From: Variovorax sp. WS11
GTDB lineage: Bacteria; Pseudomonadota; Gammaproteobacteria; Burkholderiales; Burkholderiaceae_C
Length of the DNA stretch: 64,000 nt
Direction of reading: 5' to 3'
Assembly (NCBI RefSeq): GCF_010499245.1
Contig: NZ_JAAGOW010000002.1
Location: 1,035,635 to 1,099,634, forward strand
The translations under genes were made by a program, and so were the position numbers. Below, one piece after another: positions 24,271 to 32,478 of this stretch (position 1 is its first letter; every line of letters starts with the position of its first letter). The notes below the pieces were generated by a model. It was not told the origin of the DNA. It was given only the letters and a program-made list of their open reading frames with translations, and ran no database searches.

Positions 24271-24762
24271 CTACAGGGAAGCGGATGGGCGGGCGCCCAG
24301 GCGCTGGTCGAAGAACCAGGGCCGGAGCTTGGTCGCCTCGAGCTTGCCGGCGTCCGGGTGCCTGGGGTTCACGAGGACGTTGAACTCCTCGGGAACGATC
24401 ACCGAGGGGACCAGCAGCAGGGCCGAGCCCGGGCCGGAAAGCCACTTGTCGCCTGCCTCCACGGAGACCTTGCCCTCGGGGATCGCGCTCCAGCCCACGG
24501 GCAGCGCTTGCGGCGGCCATTCCTCGCGCGCGGCCCAGACCTTGTCGGGCACGTCGATGGCGACCAGGAAACGGTTCAGCGGAAAGTCGGGCAAGGCCAG
24601 ATGCACCACCGTCTCCAGGCACGCTAGCGCCACCGAGCTGGAGGAGTAGACGACCGGGCTGCCTTCCCGGTTCCAGCGCCCGCCCGTCTTCTCGGCACCT
24701 TTGCCGCTCAGGTCGTCGGCGGTGTACTCGCGGGTATCGGCAGCGATGCGCCAGATGCGCAT
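24271..24762 (-). CDS. RES-domain toxin (NAD+-targeting) of a RES-Xre pair
   Basis: The 163-residue RES domain shows the family pattern MRIWRIAA, then GGRWNREGSPVVYSSSSVALACLETVVHL and a C-terminal NPRHPDAGKL. Known RES toxins degrade or phosphorolyse NAD+ and stop growth. The ATG overlaps the antitoxin stop by one base (TGATG), the standard order with antitoxin first. The family Arg and Tyr seem present (GGRWN, VVYSS) and the chain has full length, so it is probably active. Confidence 0.9.
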   Translation of the reverse strand: MRIWRIAADTREYTADDLSGKGAEKTGGRWNREGSPVVYSSSSVALACLETVVHLALPDFPLNRFLVAIDVPDKVWAAREEWPPQALPVGWSAIPEGKVSVEAGDKWLSGPGSALLLVPSVIVPEEFNVLVNPRHPDAGKLEATKLRPWFFDQRLGARPSASL

Positions 24763-25334
24763 CAGGAGTACGCGCCCGAGACGGCGCGGTTCAGCAGGTT
24801 CGACACCAGGGCCTGGCCCTCGGCCGTGTCCATGAGCTCGCCGGGCTTGCGTCCGCCGAGCGCGCCCACGGGCCTGGCCAGCCATCGGGCCACCCATTCG
24901 GCGGCATTGAATCCGGTCGGGTCGCCGGACTCCTCGATGATGGCCTGCGCCTGGCCCACCAGCCTGGCCATGCCCAGCACGCGCGAGGACTCGTCGCTGG
25001 ACAGAGCCCTGCCCTCCCGCAGCTTGCGATCGATGGTGGCCCGGGGCAGCCCCAGCGTCTGGAAGAGCTTGTCCTTGCTGATGCCCATGGCGTTGGCCAC
25101 GGCCAGCGCCACCTGCGCAGGCACGCCGGCCTTGACGAGCTCGATGCGCTCCAGCGGGTCGTAGCGGAACACCGTTTCGAAGTACCTGCTGCCGCCATTG
25201 CTCTTGAAGACATAGGCGGTCATCTGCTTCTCGCGTGCTTGCAGGCCTTGCACGGGCTTGGCGGCATCGCTGTATCGAAGCCGACTTGGCCGCTTGGGTT
25301 TCGCCGCGCTGGCGGGTTTGCTCGTCGTCGCCAT
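24762..25334 (-). CDS. Xre/MbcA/ParS-type antitoxin of a RES-Xre pair
   Basis: This 190-residue antitoxin pairs with the downstream RES toxin. A basic N-terminal tail (about 1-40) is followed by a helix-turn-helix-like region (about 65-110, GVPAQVALAVANAMGISKDKLFQTL) and the C-terminal toxin-binding domain formerly called DUF2384 (about 130-190), with PTGFNAAEWVARWLARP and its proline-rich turn. The ATG sits directly after a long palindrome that contains the promoter -10 and the ribosome binding site, so the pair very probably represses itself. Confidence 0.9.
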   Translation of the reverse strand: MATTSKPASAAKPKRPSRLRYSDAAKPVQGLQAREKQMTAYVFKSNGGSRYFETVFRYDPLERIELVKAGVPAQVALAVANAMGISKDKLFQTLGLPRATIDRKLREGRALSSDESSRVLGMARLVGQAQAIIEESGDPTGFNAAEWVARWLARPVGALGGRKPGELMDTAEGQALVSNLLNRAVSGAYS

Positions 25335-25376
25335 ATCCGCTCCTTTGAGCAGATATTATTGCTCAAAGGAGCGGAT
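25335..25376. promoter_or_regulatory. Perfect 17-bp inverted repeat: operator, -10 and RBS of the RES-Xre operon
   Basis: Arms ATCCGCTCCTTTGAGCA (25335-25351) and TGCTCAAAGGAGCGGAT (25360-25376) match perfectly over 17 bp around an 8-bp AT-only core that contains a -10-like ATAATA on the minus strand. The arm next to the gene ends at the antitoxin ATG and carries the ribosome binding site AAAGGAG. The antitoxin bound here would cover promoter and RBS DNA; in the transcript only the proximal arm would be present. Confidence 0.75.
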
Positions 25377-25439
25377 GACAAGCTCGCGGCTAGACAACCT
25401 TGAATCGATGGGTTCCGTCACGCCCCAGCCGCGTGGCAG

Positions 25440-26036
25440 TCATGAAGGACGAAGTTCGGCGGAACGGTCCCAGAGATTGCGCAGTTGCGTGTTCGAGTAG
25501 CCGGAGACGAAAGGCTTGCGCCCGCCGCCGGAGGGGTAAGTATGGCGCCGCACCGCGCCGATGTTGGCGCCGTAGACATGGATGCTGATCGACACCCGGT
25601 CGTCGTAGGCGTTGTGCACGCGGTGCACGTCGCCGATGGCGGGCGACACGGCCTCCACATCGCCCGGGGCCAGCCACAGGGGCTCCCCAACGGGGCGCAG
25701 CGCGCCGTCGCGCTCGCGGTAGGCCTGGCTGTACTCGGCGCCGCGCAGCATGCCGATCAGGCCCCACACCGTGTGGTCGTGCACCGGCGTGGCCTGCCCC
25801 GGCCCCCAGACGAAACTGACGACCGAGAAGCGCTCGGTCGAGTCGGCGTGCAGCAGGAACTGCTGGTAGCGCTCGGGATGCGGCCGGGCATAGACATCGG
25901 GCAGCCAGTCGTCCAAGGCAACCAGGCGGCGCAGCAGTGCACCGCCCCCCTCCAGGATCCGTGGCTCGTCGGGACGGCTATCGAGCAGACGGCCGAAGTC
26001 GATGACGAACTCGCGCAGCGGCGCCAGCCCGCTCAT
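25440..26036 (-). CDS. mdo: 3-mercaptopropionate dioxygenase (cysteine dioxygenase family cupin)
   Basis: This non-heme iron cupin adds O2 to a thiol such as 3-mercaptopropionate, giving 3-sulfinopropionate. The 198-residue length and long stretches (PERYQQFLLHADS, RFSVVSFVWGPGQATPVHDH, VWGLIGMLRGAEYSQAY, SISIHVYGANIGAVRR) closely resemble the Pseudomonas and Variovorax enzymes as I remember them. Iron ligands are H86, H88 and H138. The family Ser-His-Tyr triad is S151, H153 and Y155. The ATG has GGAGAG eight bases upstream; a GTG 16 codons earlier is less likely. It lies 37 bp after the acyl-CoA dehydrogenase gene on the same strand. Cysteine could be a side substrate. Confidence 0.88.
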   Translation of the reverse strand: MSGLAPLREFVIDFGRLLDSRPDEPRILEGGGALLRRLVALDDWLPDVYARPHPERYQQFLLHADSTERFSVVSFVWGPGQATPVHDHTVWGLIGMLRGAEYSQAYRERDGALRPVGEPLWLAPGDVEAVSPAIGDVHRVHNAYDDRVSISIHVYGANIGAVRRHTYPSGGGRKPFVSGYSNTQLRNLWDRSAELRPS

Positions 26037-26073
26037 GCCGCCGCTCTCCAGACCTGCGTACCGCAGCGCTCGT

Positions 26074-27285
26074 TCATGCTGCACTCCCCAGCGCCGCCTT
26101 GCCCGCGGCCACCAGGATCGCGTCGTTCTGCGGCGTGTGGATGCGGCTGCACAGCACGTCGCGGTAGTGCCGCTCCAGCGGGTTCTGGCGCGCGAGCCCG
26201 TGGTTGCCGGTGAGCTGCAGCGCGAGCTCGACCGCGCGGATCGCGTTCGCGGTCACGCTGTACTTCAGCAGGCCGCTGTCGCTCGCGGCCGGCGCCTGGC
26301 CCGCGTCGACCCGGGCCGCCGCGTCGTCGAGCAGCACGCGGTTGCTGCGCAGCAGGGCCTCCATCTCGCCGACATGCTCCTGCACCCGCGGCAGGGCCGC
26401 GAGCGAAGTGCCCAGCGAGCTCGGCGCGCGCCGGTTCAGGAAGCTCAGCAGCCAGTCGCGCGCGGCCCGCGCCACCGCGTCGTAGAGCGTGCCCAGCAGC
26501 ACCACCATCCAGGCCTGCTGCGTGGCATGGGCGTCGATGTCGGTCTGGCTGCCGGCATCGGGCGCCCATTCGGCCGGCGCGCGCAGGTCCACCGCATGGT
26601 CCAGCGGGATCGCGACCTGCTCGAGCAGCACCTCGTGGCTGCCCGAGGCGCGCAGGCCCAGGTGGTCCCAGCTCGCCACCACGCGGATGCCGGCCGCACT
26701 GCGCGGCACCAGGAAGAAGCCGGTGCGCGGCGCTTCCTCGTCGGTGCGGGCCCACACGGCCAGCCAGGTCAGGCCCTCGATGCCGGTGGTGTAGAGCTTG
26801 TGGCCGTCGAGCCTCCATTCGCCGCCTTCGCGCCGCGCCACGGTGGCCGGCAAGCCGCCGCGCGCGGGCGAGCCCAGCGCCGGCTCCACGCGCAGGGCGT
26901 TGATCAGCGCGCCCTCGCGCACCGCATCGCGCAGCACGCGGTCGCGCAGATGCGCCGGCCAGCGGCTGTCGCTGCGGCCGATCGAATGCTGCTGCAACCA
27001 GCCCATGGCGAGGATCAGCGCCGTCGCCGGCTCGCCCCACGCCACGGCCCCTAGCACGCGCCGCGCCACCGCCAGCGAGGCGCCGCCGCCGCCCTGCGCG
27101 CGCGGCGCGACCAGACCGATCAGGCCGTGCGCCTGCAGCTCGATGAAGTTCTCGCGCGGAAAGGCGCCGCTCCTGTCGTGATCGGCCGCACTCTGGGCGA
27201 ACAGCTGGGCCAGGCGGGCGATCAGCGCGGGATCGGAGGCGGGATCGGGATTGGCCGGCAGGCGGCGCAGGGCATGCGAACTCAT
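26074..27285 (-). CDS. Acyl-CoA dehydrogenase-family flavoprotein (SfnB/DszC-like) of the organosulfur cluster
   Basis: This 403-residue flavoprotein has the acyl-CoA dehydrogenase fold: N-terminal helices, GLIGLVAPRAQGGGGASL near residue 55, the middle beta domain with GHKLYTTGIEGLTWLAVWART (about 165-190) and WDHLGLRASGSHEV, then C-terminal helices. Members of this branch act on sulfur compounds as flavin-dependent monooxygenases (DszC, SfnB), or as the desulfinase of 3-sulfinopropionyl-CoA (AcdDPN7). It pairs with mdo and is divergent from a sulfonate-binding protein gene, so an organosulfur substrate is likely, but which reaction it carries out is open. The start at MSSHAL is chosen because it gives the normal length. 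Confidence 0.8.
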   Translation of the reverse strand: MSSHALRRLPANPDPASDPALIARLAQLFAQSAADHDRSGAFPRENFIELQAHGLIGLVAPRAQGGGGASLAVARRVLGAVAWGEPATALILAMGWLQQHSIGRSDSRWPAHLRDRVLRDAVREGALINALRVEPALGSPARGGLPATVARREGGEWRLDGHKLYTTGIEGLTWLAVWARTDEEAPRTGFFLVPRSAAGIRVVASWDHLGLRASGSHEVLLEQVAIPLDHAVDLRAPAEWAPDAGSQTDIDAHATQQAWMVVLLGTLYDAVARAARDWLLSFLNRRAPSSLGTSLAALPRVQEHVGEMEALLRSNRVLLDDAAARVDAGQAPAASDSGLLKYSVTANAIRAVELALQLTGNHGLARQNPLERHYRDVLCSRIHTPQNDAILVAAGKAALGSAA

Positions 27286-27424
27286 GGGCCGGGACCTTAA
27301 AGCCCGCCTCACGCACGCGGAAGGACGAATCCCGCATATCCAAACTCGCATTCCTGCGTTCGCAATCGGCGCGGCGCGCCTTAGCGTCGGGCCCTCCCCA
27401 ACCAGCGAGGAAAGCGCGAACGCC
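27286..27424. promoter_or_regulatory. Divergent promoter region of the organosulfur cluster
   Basis: The 139-bp gap separates two divergent sulfur-related genes, so it must hold both promoters. I see GCATATCCAAACTCGCATTCC near 27331-27351 as the AT-richest part and a GAGGAAAG ribosome binding site at 27409-27416 for the plus-strand gene. No clear long dyad is visible. Confidence 0.4.
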
Positions 27425-28444
27425 ATGACATCGAAAGCAGAAAGCGGCCCGGCAAGCTGGTCGCGCCGGCAATGGCTGCAGGCCGCCGGGGCGGCTGCAG
27501 CCCTCGGTGCCGCCGGCCCGCGGGCGAAGGCGGCGACGCCCCCCGATCTCTCCGGCCTCACGCTGCGCATCGGCACCTACAAGGGCCTCTGGCGCCCGCT
27601 CATCGAGGCCTCCGGAGAAGGCAAGACGCCTTATCGCATCGACTGGCGCGAACTCAACAACGGCGTGCTGCACATCGAGGCGATCCAGGGCGATGCGCTG
27701 GACCTCGGCTCGGGCAGCGAGATCCCGGCCCTCTTCGCGGCGCGGCAGAAGGCGCCGGTGCGCTTCGTCGCCGTGATCCACGAGGACCTCAACAACCAGG
27801 CGACGCTGGCGCGCAAGGACGCGCCGATCCGCGGCATTGCCGATCTCAAGGGCCGGCGCGTGGGCTATGTGCGGGCGACCACCTCGCACTACTACCTGAG
27901 CAAGCAACTGGCCGAGGTCGGCCTGTCCTTCAACGACATCCAGGCGGTCAACCTGAGCCCCGCGGACGGCCTCTCGGCCTTTGCGCGCGGCGACCTCGAT
28001 GCCTGGGCCATCTACGGCTACAACGGCCAGCTGGCCCGCACCCGGTACGGGGCGCGCATCCTCAAGACCGGCAAGGGCTACCTCTCGGGCAACTTCCCCG
28101 TGTACGCCAACCCGCGCGCGGTGGATGACCCGCTGCGCCATGCCGCCCTCACCGATTTCCTGTTGCGCCTGCAGCGCGCCTATGCCTGGGCCAACGGCAA
28201 CTACCTGGCCTACGCCAAGGCGCAGTCGGCCGAAACGCGGGTGCCGGTGGGCGACCTGATCGAGCTCTTCAACGGCCGCAGCAACGACTACGCGCTGGGC
28301 CCGGTCACCAACGCCGCGCTGCGCAGCCACCAGGAGGTGGCCGACACCTTCCTGAAGCTGGGCGTGCTCGACGGCCCGGCCGAGGTGGCGCCGCTGTGGG
28401 ACCGCAGCTTCGGCGCGGCACTGGCGCGCGGCAACCCCGCCTGA
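27425..28444 (+). CDS. Sulfonate/nitrate-type ABC transporter substrate-binding protein
   Basis: This 339-residue periplasmic protein of the SsuA/TauA/NrtA family starts with a Tat signal (SRRQWLQAAGAAAALGAAG, residues 13-31). The mature part begins LRIGTYKGLWRPLIEASG, then LDLGSGSEIPALFAARQ, LKGRRVGYVRATTSHYYLSKQL and YGYNGQLARTRYGARIL, all typical of the family. It probably binds an aliphatic sulfonate or related organosulfur compound. It leads a plus-strand operon with an SsuD-like monooxygenase 36 bp downstream. No permease or ATPase gene is present in the cluster. Confidence 0.87.
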   Translation: MTSKAESGPASWSRRQWLQAAGAAAALGAAGPRAKAATPPDLSGLTLRIGTYKGLWRPLIEASGEGKTPYRIDWRELNNGVLHIEAIQGDALDLGSGSEIPALFAARQKAPVRFVAVIHEDLNNQATLARKDAPIRGIADLKGRRVGYVRATTSHYYLSKQLAEVGLSFNDIQAVNLSPADGLSAFARGDLDAWAIYGYNGQLARTRYGARILKTGKGYLSGNFPVYANPRAVDDPLRHAALTDFLLRLQRAYAWANGNYLAYAKAQSAETRVPVGDLIELFNGRSNDYALGPVTNAALRSHQEVADTFLKLGVLDGPAEVAPLWDRSFGAALARGNPA

Positions 28445-28480
28445 GCCCTTCTTCTTTTTTCATCTGCAAGGAAGCCCTCC

Positions 28481-29590
28481 ATGAGCGACAGCGACATCGA
28501 ATTCATCGGCATGATCCAGGCCCAGAAGGTCTCGGAGATCCATCCCGCGCGCGGCCCCGCGATCGACCGCGACTACGTGCGCGCCTTCGCGCAGGCGCAC
28601 GAGGCGGCCGGCTTCGACCGCGTGCTGGTGCCGCACCATTCGGTGAGCCCCGACGCCACGCTGACCGTGGCCTACGCGGCTTCGGTCACCGAGCGCATCC
28701 ACTTCATGCTGGCGCACCGCCCCGGCTTCGTGGCGCCCACGCTGGCGGCGCGCCAGTTCGCCTCGCTCGACCAGTTCAGCGGCGGGCGCCTGGCCGTGCA
28801 CTACATCTCGGGCGGCTCGGACGATGAGCAGAAGCGCGACGGCGACTGGCTGGACCACGACCAGCGCTATGCACGCACCGACGAATACCTCGACGTGCTG
28901 CGCAAGGTCTGGACCCACGACAAGCCTTTCGACCACGAGGGCGCGCACTACCGCTTCCAGGGCGCCTTCTCGGAGGCGAAGCCGCTGCAGACGCAGAAGG
29001 GGCGGCCGCACGTGCCGGTGTATTTCGGCGGCGCCTCGGAGGCCGCGATTCCCGTGGCCGGCAAGCATGCCGATGTCTATGCGCTGTGGGGCGAGTCGCT
29101 GGACCAGGCGCGCGAGCTCACCGGCCGCGTGCGCGCCGAGGCTGCGAAGCACGGCCGCAGCGTGCGCTTCTCGGTCTCCTTCCGCCCCATCCTGGCCGAC
29201 ACCGAAGAGAAGGCCTGGGCGCGCGCCGACGCGATCCTGGCCGAGACCCGGCGCCTGCGCGTGGTGCAGGGCTACAGCCGCGGCGGCCCGCTGCAGAGCG
29301 AAGGCGCGCGGCGCCTGCTGGCCGCGGCCGAGCAAGGCACGCGCCTCGACAAGCGCCTGTGGACCGCGATCGCACAGGAGACCGGCGGGCGCTCCAACAG
29401 CACGGCGCTGGTGGGCACGCCCGAGCAGGTGGCCGAGGCGCTGCTGGACTACCACGCGCTCGGCGTGACCACCTTCCTGATCCGCGGCTTCGATCCGCTG
29501 GAGGATGCGATCGACTATGGCCGCGAGCTGATCCCGCGCACGCGCGAGTTGGTGGGCGAGCGCGTGGCTGCGCGCCGCCAGGCAGCTTGA
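28481..29590 (+). CDS. FMNH2-dependent LLM monooxygenase, alkanesulfonate monooxygenase (SsuD) type
   Basis: This 369-residue luciferase-like TIM barrel would cleave C-S bonds of alkanesulfonates using reduced flavin and O2, releasing sulfite. Segments such as GFDRVLVPHHSVSPDATL, HFMLAHRPGFVAPTLAARQFASLDQFSGGRLAVHYISGG and VPVYFGGASEAA fit SsuD-like proteins. AAGGAAG precedes the ATG. No flavin reductase (SsuE) is encoded nearby, so FMNH2 must come from another source. It follows a sulfonate-type binding protein and precedes a class II aldolase in one operon. Substrate range is not evident. Confidence 0.87.
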   Translation: MSDSDIEFIGMIQAQKVSEIHPARGPAIDRDYVRAFAQAHEAAGFDRVLVPHHSVSPDATLTVAYAASVTERIHFMLAHRPGFVAPTLAARQFASLDQFSGGRLAVHYISGGSDDEQKRDGDWLDHDQRYARTDEYLDVLRKVWTHDKPFDHEGAHYRFQGAFSEAKPLQTQKGRPHVPVYFGGASEAAIPVAGKHADVYALWGESLDQARELTGRVRAEAAKHGRSVRFSVSFRPILADTEEKAWARADAILAETRRLRVVQGYSRGGPLQSEGARRLLAAAEQGTRLDKRLWTAIAQETGGRSNSTALVGTPEQVAEALLDYHALGVTTFLIRGFDPLEDAIDYGRELIPRTRELVGERVAARRQAA

Positions 29591-29602
29591 CCCCTCATCC
29601 CA

Positions 29603-30424
29603 ATGACTGCCGTCCTCGATCTCGATCGGCCGCACAGCCGGCTGCCACTGAATCCCAACCCGCAGCAGAAATACTGGTTCGACCCACCCGTGCCCCGCAC
29701 CAGCATCGAGGCCGAGCGCCGCCATCGCCAGGCGCGCCTGGCCGGCGCCTTCCACCTGTTCGCGCGCTTCGGCTTCGCGCAGGGGCTCGCGGGCCACATC
29801 ACGGCGCGCGACCCCGAGTTGACGGACCACTTCTGGGTCAACCCGCTGGGCGTGCACTTCTCGCGCATCAAGGTCTCGGACCTGCTGCTGGTCAATGCCA
29901 GGGGCGAGACCGTGATCGGCGAGCGGCCGCTCAACAAGGCGGCCTTCGCGATTCATGCGGCGATCCACGAATACAACCCGAAGATCATCGCCGCAGCGCA
30001 TACGCACTCGACCTACGGCAAGGCCTGGTCCACGCTCGGCCGCAAGCTCGACACGCTCACGCAGAACAGCTGCGTGTTCCACGAAGACCACGCCCTCTTC
30101 GACGACTTCACCGGGATGGTGGTCGACGAGAGCGAGGGCCTGCGCATCGCCAGGGCGCTGGGCAATCGCAAGGGCGCGATCCTCAAGAACCACGGCATCC
30201 TGAGCGCCGGCCCCACGGTCGAGGCCGCGGCCTGGTGGTACATCGCGCTCGACAACGCCTGCCACACACAGCTGCTCGCCGAGGCGGCCGGCAAACCGCA
30301 GCCGATCGACGAAGCGGTGGCGCGCCACACGCATGGCCAGATCGGTGGACCCGAGGGCGCGCTGCATGCCTTCGAGAGCCTGTACGAAGGGCTGGTCGAG
30401 GCCGAGCCCGAGCTTCTTCTCTAG
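29603..30424 (+). CDS. Class II aldolase/adducin family protein
   Basis: This 273-residue protein has the class II aldolase fold. Zinc-ligand histidines appear in AAAHTHSTYGKAW (about residues 130-142), and the family segments FGFAQGLAGHITARDP, VHFSRIKVSDLLLVNARGE and AILKNHGILSAG are present. Members act as aldolases, epimerases or decarboxylases on sugar phosphates and hydroxy acids. It starts 12 bp after the SsuD-like gene and is followed 11 bp later by a second binding protein, so it may process the carbon product left after desulfonation. The reaction is unknown. Confidence 0.87.
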   Translation: MTAVLDLDRPHSRLPLNPNPQQKYWFDPPVPRTSIEAERRHRQARLAGAFHLFARFGFAQGLAGHITARDPELTDHFWVNPLGVHFSRIKVSDLLLVNARGETVIGERPLNKAAFAIHAAIHEYNPKIIAAAHTHSTYGKAWSTLGRKLDTLTQNSCVFHEDHALFDDFTGMVVDESEGLRIARALGNRKGAILKNHGILSAGPTVEAAAWWYIALDNACHTQLLAEAAGKPQPIDEAVARHTHGQIGGPEGALHAFESLYEGLVEAEPELLL

Positions 30425-30435
30425 GGACTTCACGC

Positions 30436-31404
30436 ATGACCAACGACTTTTCTGCGCTTTCGCGCCGCCGCTTCGCCGCAGGTGCCTTCGCCGGTGCCGC
30501 GAGCCTGGCACTGCCGACCGCTGCGCTGCGCGCCCAGTCGCGCCCAGTGCTCAAGGCCGGCGACCAGAAGGGCGGCCTGCGCGCGCTGCTCGAAGCGGCC
30601 GGCGGACTCGAAGGCCTCGGCTACGACATCCAGTGGTCGGAGTTCCCCGCCGCGGCGCCCTTGGCAGAAGCGCTCAATGCGCAGGCGGTGGACTCGGGCC
30701 CGATCGGCGATGCGCCGCTGGTCTTCGCGCTGGCCGCGGGCACCAAGGTCAAGGCCATCGGCGCCAACCGCTCCGACTCCTATGGCACGGCCGTGCTGGT
30801 GCGCACCGATTCGCCGCTGAAGAGCGCGGCCGATCTCAAGGGCAGGAGCGTGGCCACCAACCGCGGCTCGATCGGCCACTACATCACGCTCAAGGCCATC
30901 ACCGCGGCCGGCCTGCAGCCCGAGGATGTGACCCTGCGCTTCCTCGCGCCGGCGGACGCCAAGCTCGCGCTGACGCAAGGCTCTGTCGATGCCTGGGCCA
31001 CCTGGGAACCGTACACCGCGCTGGCCGAGACCAGCGGCCATGCACGCGTGCTGGCCAGCGGCCGCGGCCTGCTGCCGGGCCTGAGCTATCTGGCCGCCAC
31101 CGATGCGGCCATCGCCGCCAAGCGGCCGCTGCTGCAAGACTTCCTGCAGCGCGTGGTGCGCGCGCAGCGCTGGTCCTTGCGTAACGTCGATGCCTTCTCG
31201 GCCACGCTGGCCCGCATCATCGGCATCCCGGCCGATGCCGCGAAGCTGCAGTTCGAGCGGCGCCAGCAGAAGTGGGTGCCCATCGATGCGAAGGTGATCG
31301 CCGACCAGCAGGGCACGGCGGACTTCTACCGCCAGGTCGGGCTCATCAAGCAGCCGTTGGACGTGCGCGGGACCTTCGACCTGGGCTTCTCCGCGCAAGG
31401 CTGA
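30436..31404 (+). CDS. Second sulfonate-type ABC transporter substrate-binding protein
   Basis: This 322-residue periplasmic binding protein starts with a twin-arginine-like signal (SRRRFAAGAFAGAASLALPTAALRA). The mature part shows DSGPIGDAPLVFALAAGTKVKAIGANRSDSYGTAVLV, LKGRSVATNRGSIGHYITLKAI and VDAWATWEPYTALAE, features of the SsuA/TauA family. It is distinct from the one at 27.4 kb, so the cluster has two receptors and still no permease or ATPase. It is the last gene of the operon and lies 130 bp before the CysB-type regulator. Confidence 0.87.
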   Translation: MTNDFSALSRRRFAAGAFAGAASLALPTAALRAQSRPVLKAGDQKGGLRALLEAAGGLEGLGYDIQWSEFPAAAPLAEALNAQAVDSGPIGDAPLVFALAAGTKVKAIGANRSDSYGTAVLVRTDSPLKSAADLKGRSVATNRGSIGHYITLKAITAAGLQPEDVTLRFLAPADAKLALTQGSVDAWATWEPYTALAETSGHARVLASGRGLLPGLSYLAATDAAIAAKRPLLQDFLQRVVRAQRWSLRNVDAFSATLARIIGIPADAAKLQFERRQQKWVPIDAKVIADQQGTADFYRQVGLIKQPLDVRGTFDLGFSAQG

Positions 31405-31418
31405 AGAGGACCGATGAG

Positions 31419-31449
31419 GATTCCAAAGATGAGTTGATTATTTGGAATC
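31419..31449. promoter_or_regulatory. 9-bp inverted repeat upstream of the CysB-type regulator gene
   Basis: Perfect arms GATTCCAAA (31419-31427) and TTTGGAATC (31441-31449) are separated by 13 bp, in an AT-rich stretch 86-116 bp upstream of the regulator ATG. The geometry suits a LysR-type binding site for autoregulation. A terminator for the preceding operon is less likely because no T-run follows. Confidence 0.5.
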
Positions 31450-31534
31450 AACAATTCGGTCGTTCCTCCATCCGATGCCGCTGGGGACAATGGCTCGCCA
31501 CGCCCTCTCGGGCGCCGTCTCCCGTTGCAGCATC

Positions 31535-32467
31535 ATGAATTTCCAACAACTGCGCTCGGTGCGCGAAGCCGTGCGCCGCGGATTCAACCTCACCGAGGTC
31601 GCCCACAGCCTCCACACCTCCCAGCCCGGCGTGAGCCGGCAGATCCGCGAGCTCGAGGAAGAGCTGGGCATCGAGCTCTTCGTGCGCGCCGGCAAGCGCC
31701 TCACGGGGCTGACCGAGCCCGGCGGCCATGTGCTGCCGATCATCGAGCGCATGCTGCTGGAGAGCAGCAACCTGCGGCAGGCGGGCCAGGAATTCGTCGC
31801 GCGGCAGAGCGGCCTGCTGTCGGTGGCGGCCACGCATTCGCAGGCGCGCTACGCGCTGCCGGTGGCGGTGCAAGAGTTCCGCGGCCGCTTCCCCGACGTC
31901 AAGCTGCACCTGCACCAGGGCTCGCCCAAGCAGATCGCCCAGATGCTGCTGGACGGCGATGCCGACGTCGGCATCGCGACCGAGGCGCTGGGCGACTACG
32001 CCCAGCTTGTGGCGCTGCCCTGCTACCGCTGGACGCATTCGGTGATCGTGCCGCCGGGGCATGCGCTGCTCGACGGCCCGCTCACGCTGGAGGCGCTCGC
32101 GCGGCATCCGCTGATCACCTACGACAACGGCTTCACCGGCCGCAACCGGATCGACCATGCCTTCGAGTCGCAGGGCCTGGCGCCCCACATCGTGCTGACC
32201 GCGATGGATGCCGACGTGATCAAGACCTACGTGCAGCTGGGCATGGGCGTGGGCATCGTGGCCGGCATCGCCTACGAGGCGGAGCGCGACACCCAGCTGC
32301 GCGCGCTCGACGCCGGGCCGCTGTTCGGCATCAACCACACCAAGCTGGCGGTGCGGCGCGGCAGCTACCTGCGCGGCTATGTGCATGCCTTCATCGAGTC
32401 CTTCGCGCCGACGCTGACGCGCGAGGTGGTCGAGCAGGCGCTGGCTTCGGAGGCCGGCGACGACTAA
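31535..32467 (+). CDS. CysB/Cbl-type LysR regulator of the organosulfur cluster
   Basis: This 310-residue LysR protein is of the CysB type: MNFQQLRSVREAVRRGFNLTEVA, LHTSQPGVSRQIRELEEELGIELFVRAGKRLTGLTEPG and GLLSVAATHSQARYALP are characteristic. CysB and Cbl sense sulfate or acetylserine status and switch on sulfur-scavenging genes when sulfate is short. Its location at the end of the organosulfur cluster makes local control likely. The start was chosen at MNFQQLR, the usual opening; 31 codons upstream are open but do not look coding. Confidence 0.92.
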   Translation: MNFQQLRSVREAVRRGFNLTEVAHSLHTSQPGVSRQIRELEEELGIELFVRAGKRLTGLTEPGGHVLPIIERMLLESSNLRQAGQEFVARQSGLLSVAATHSQARYALPVAVQEFRGRFPDVKLHLHQGSPKQIAQMLLDGDADVGIATEALGDYAQLVALPCYRWTHSVIVPPGHALLDGPLTLEALARHPLITYDNGFTGRNRIDHAFESQGLAPHIVLTAMDADVIKTYVQLGMGVGIVAGIAYEAERDTQLRALDAGPLFGINHTKLAVRRGSYLRGYVHAFIESFAPTLTREVVEQALASEAGDD

Positions 32468-32478
32468 GGACGCCAGCT

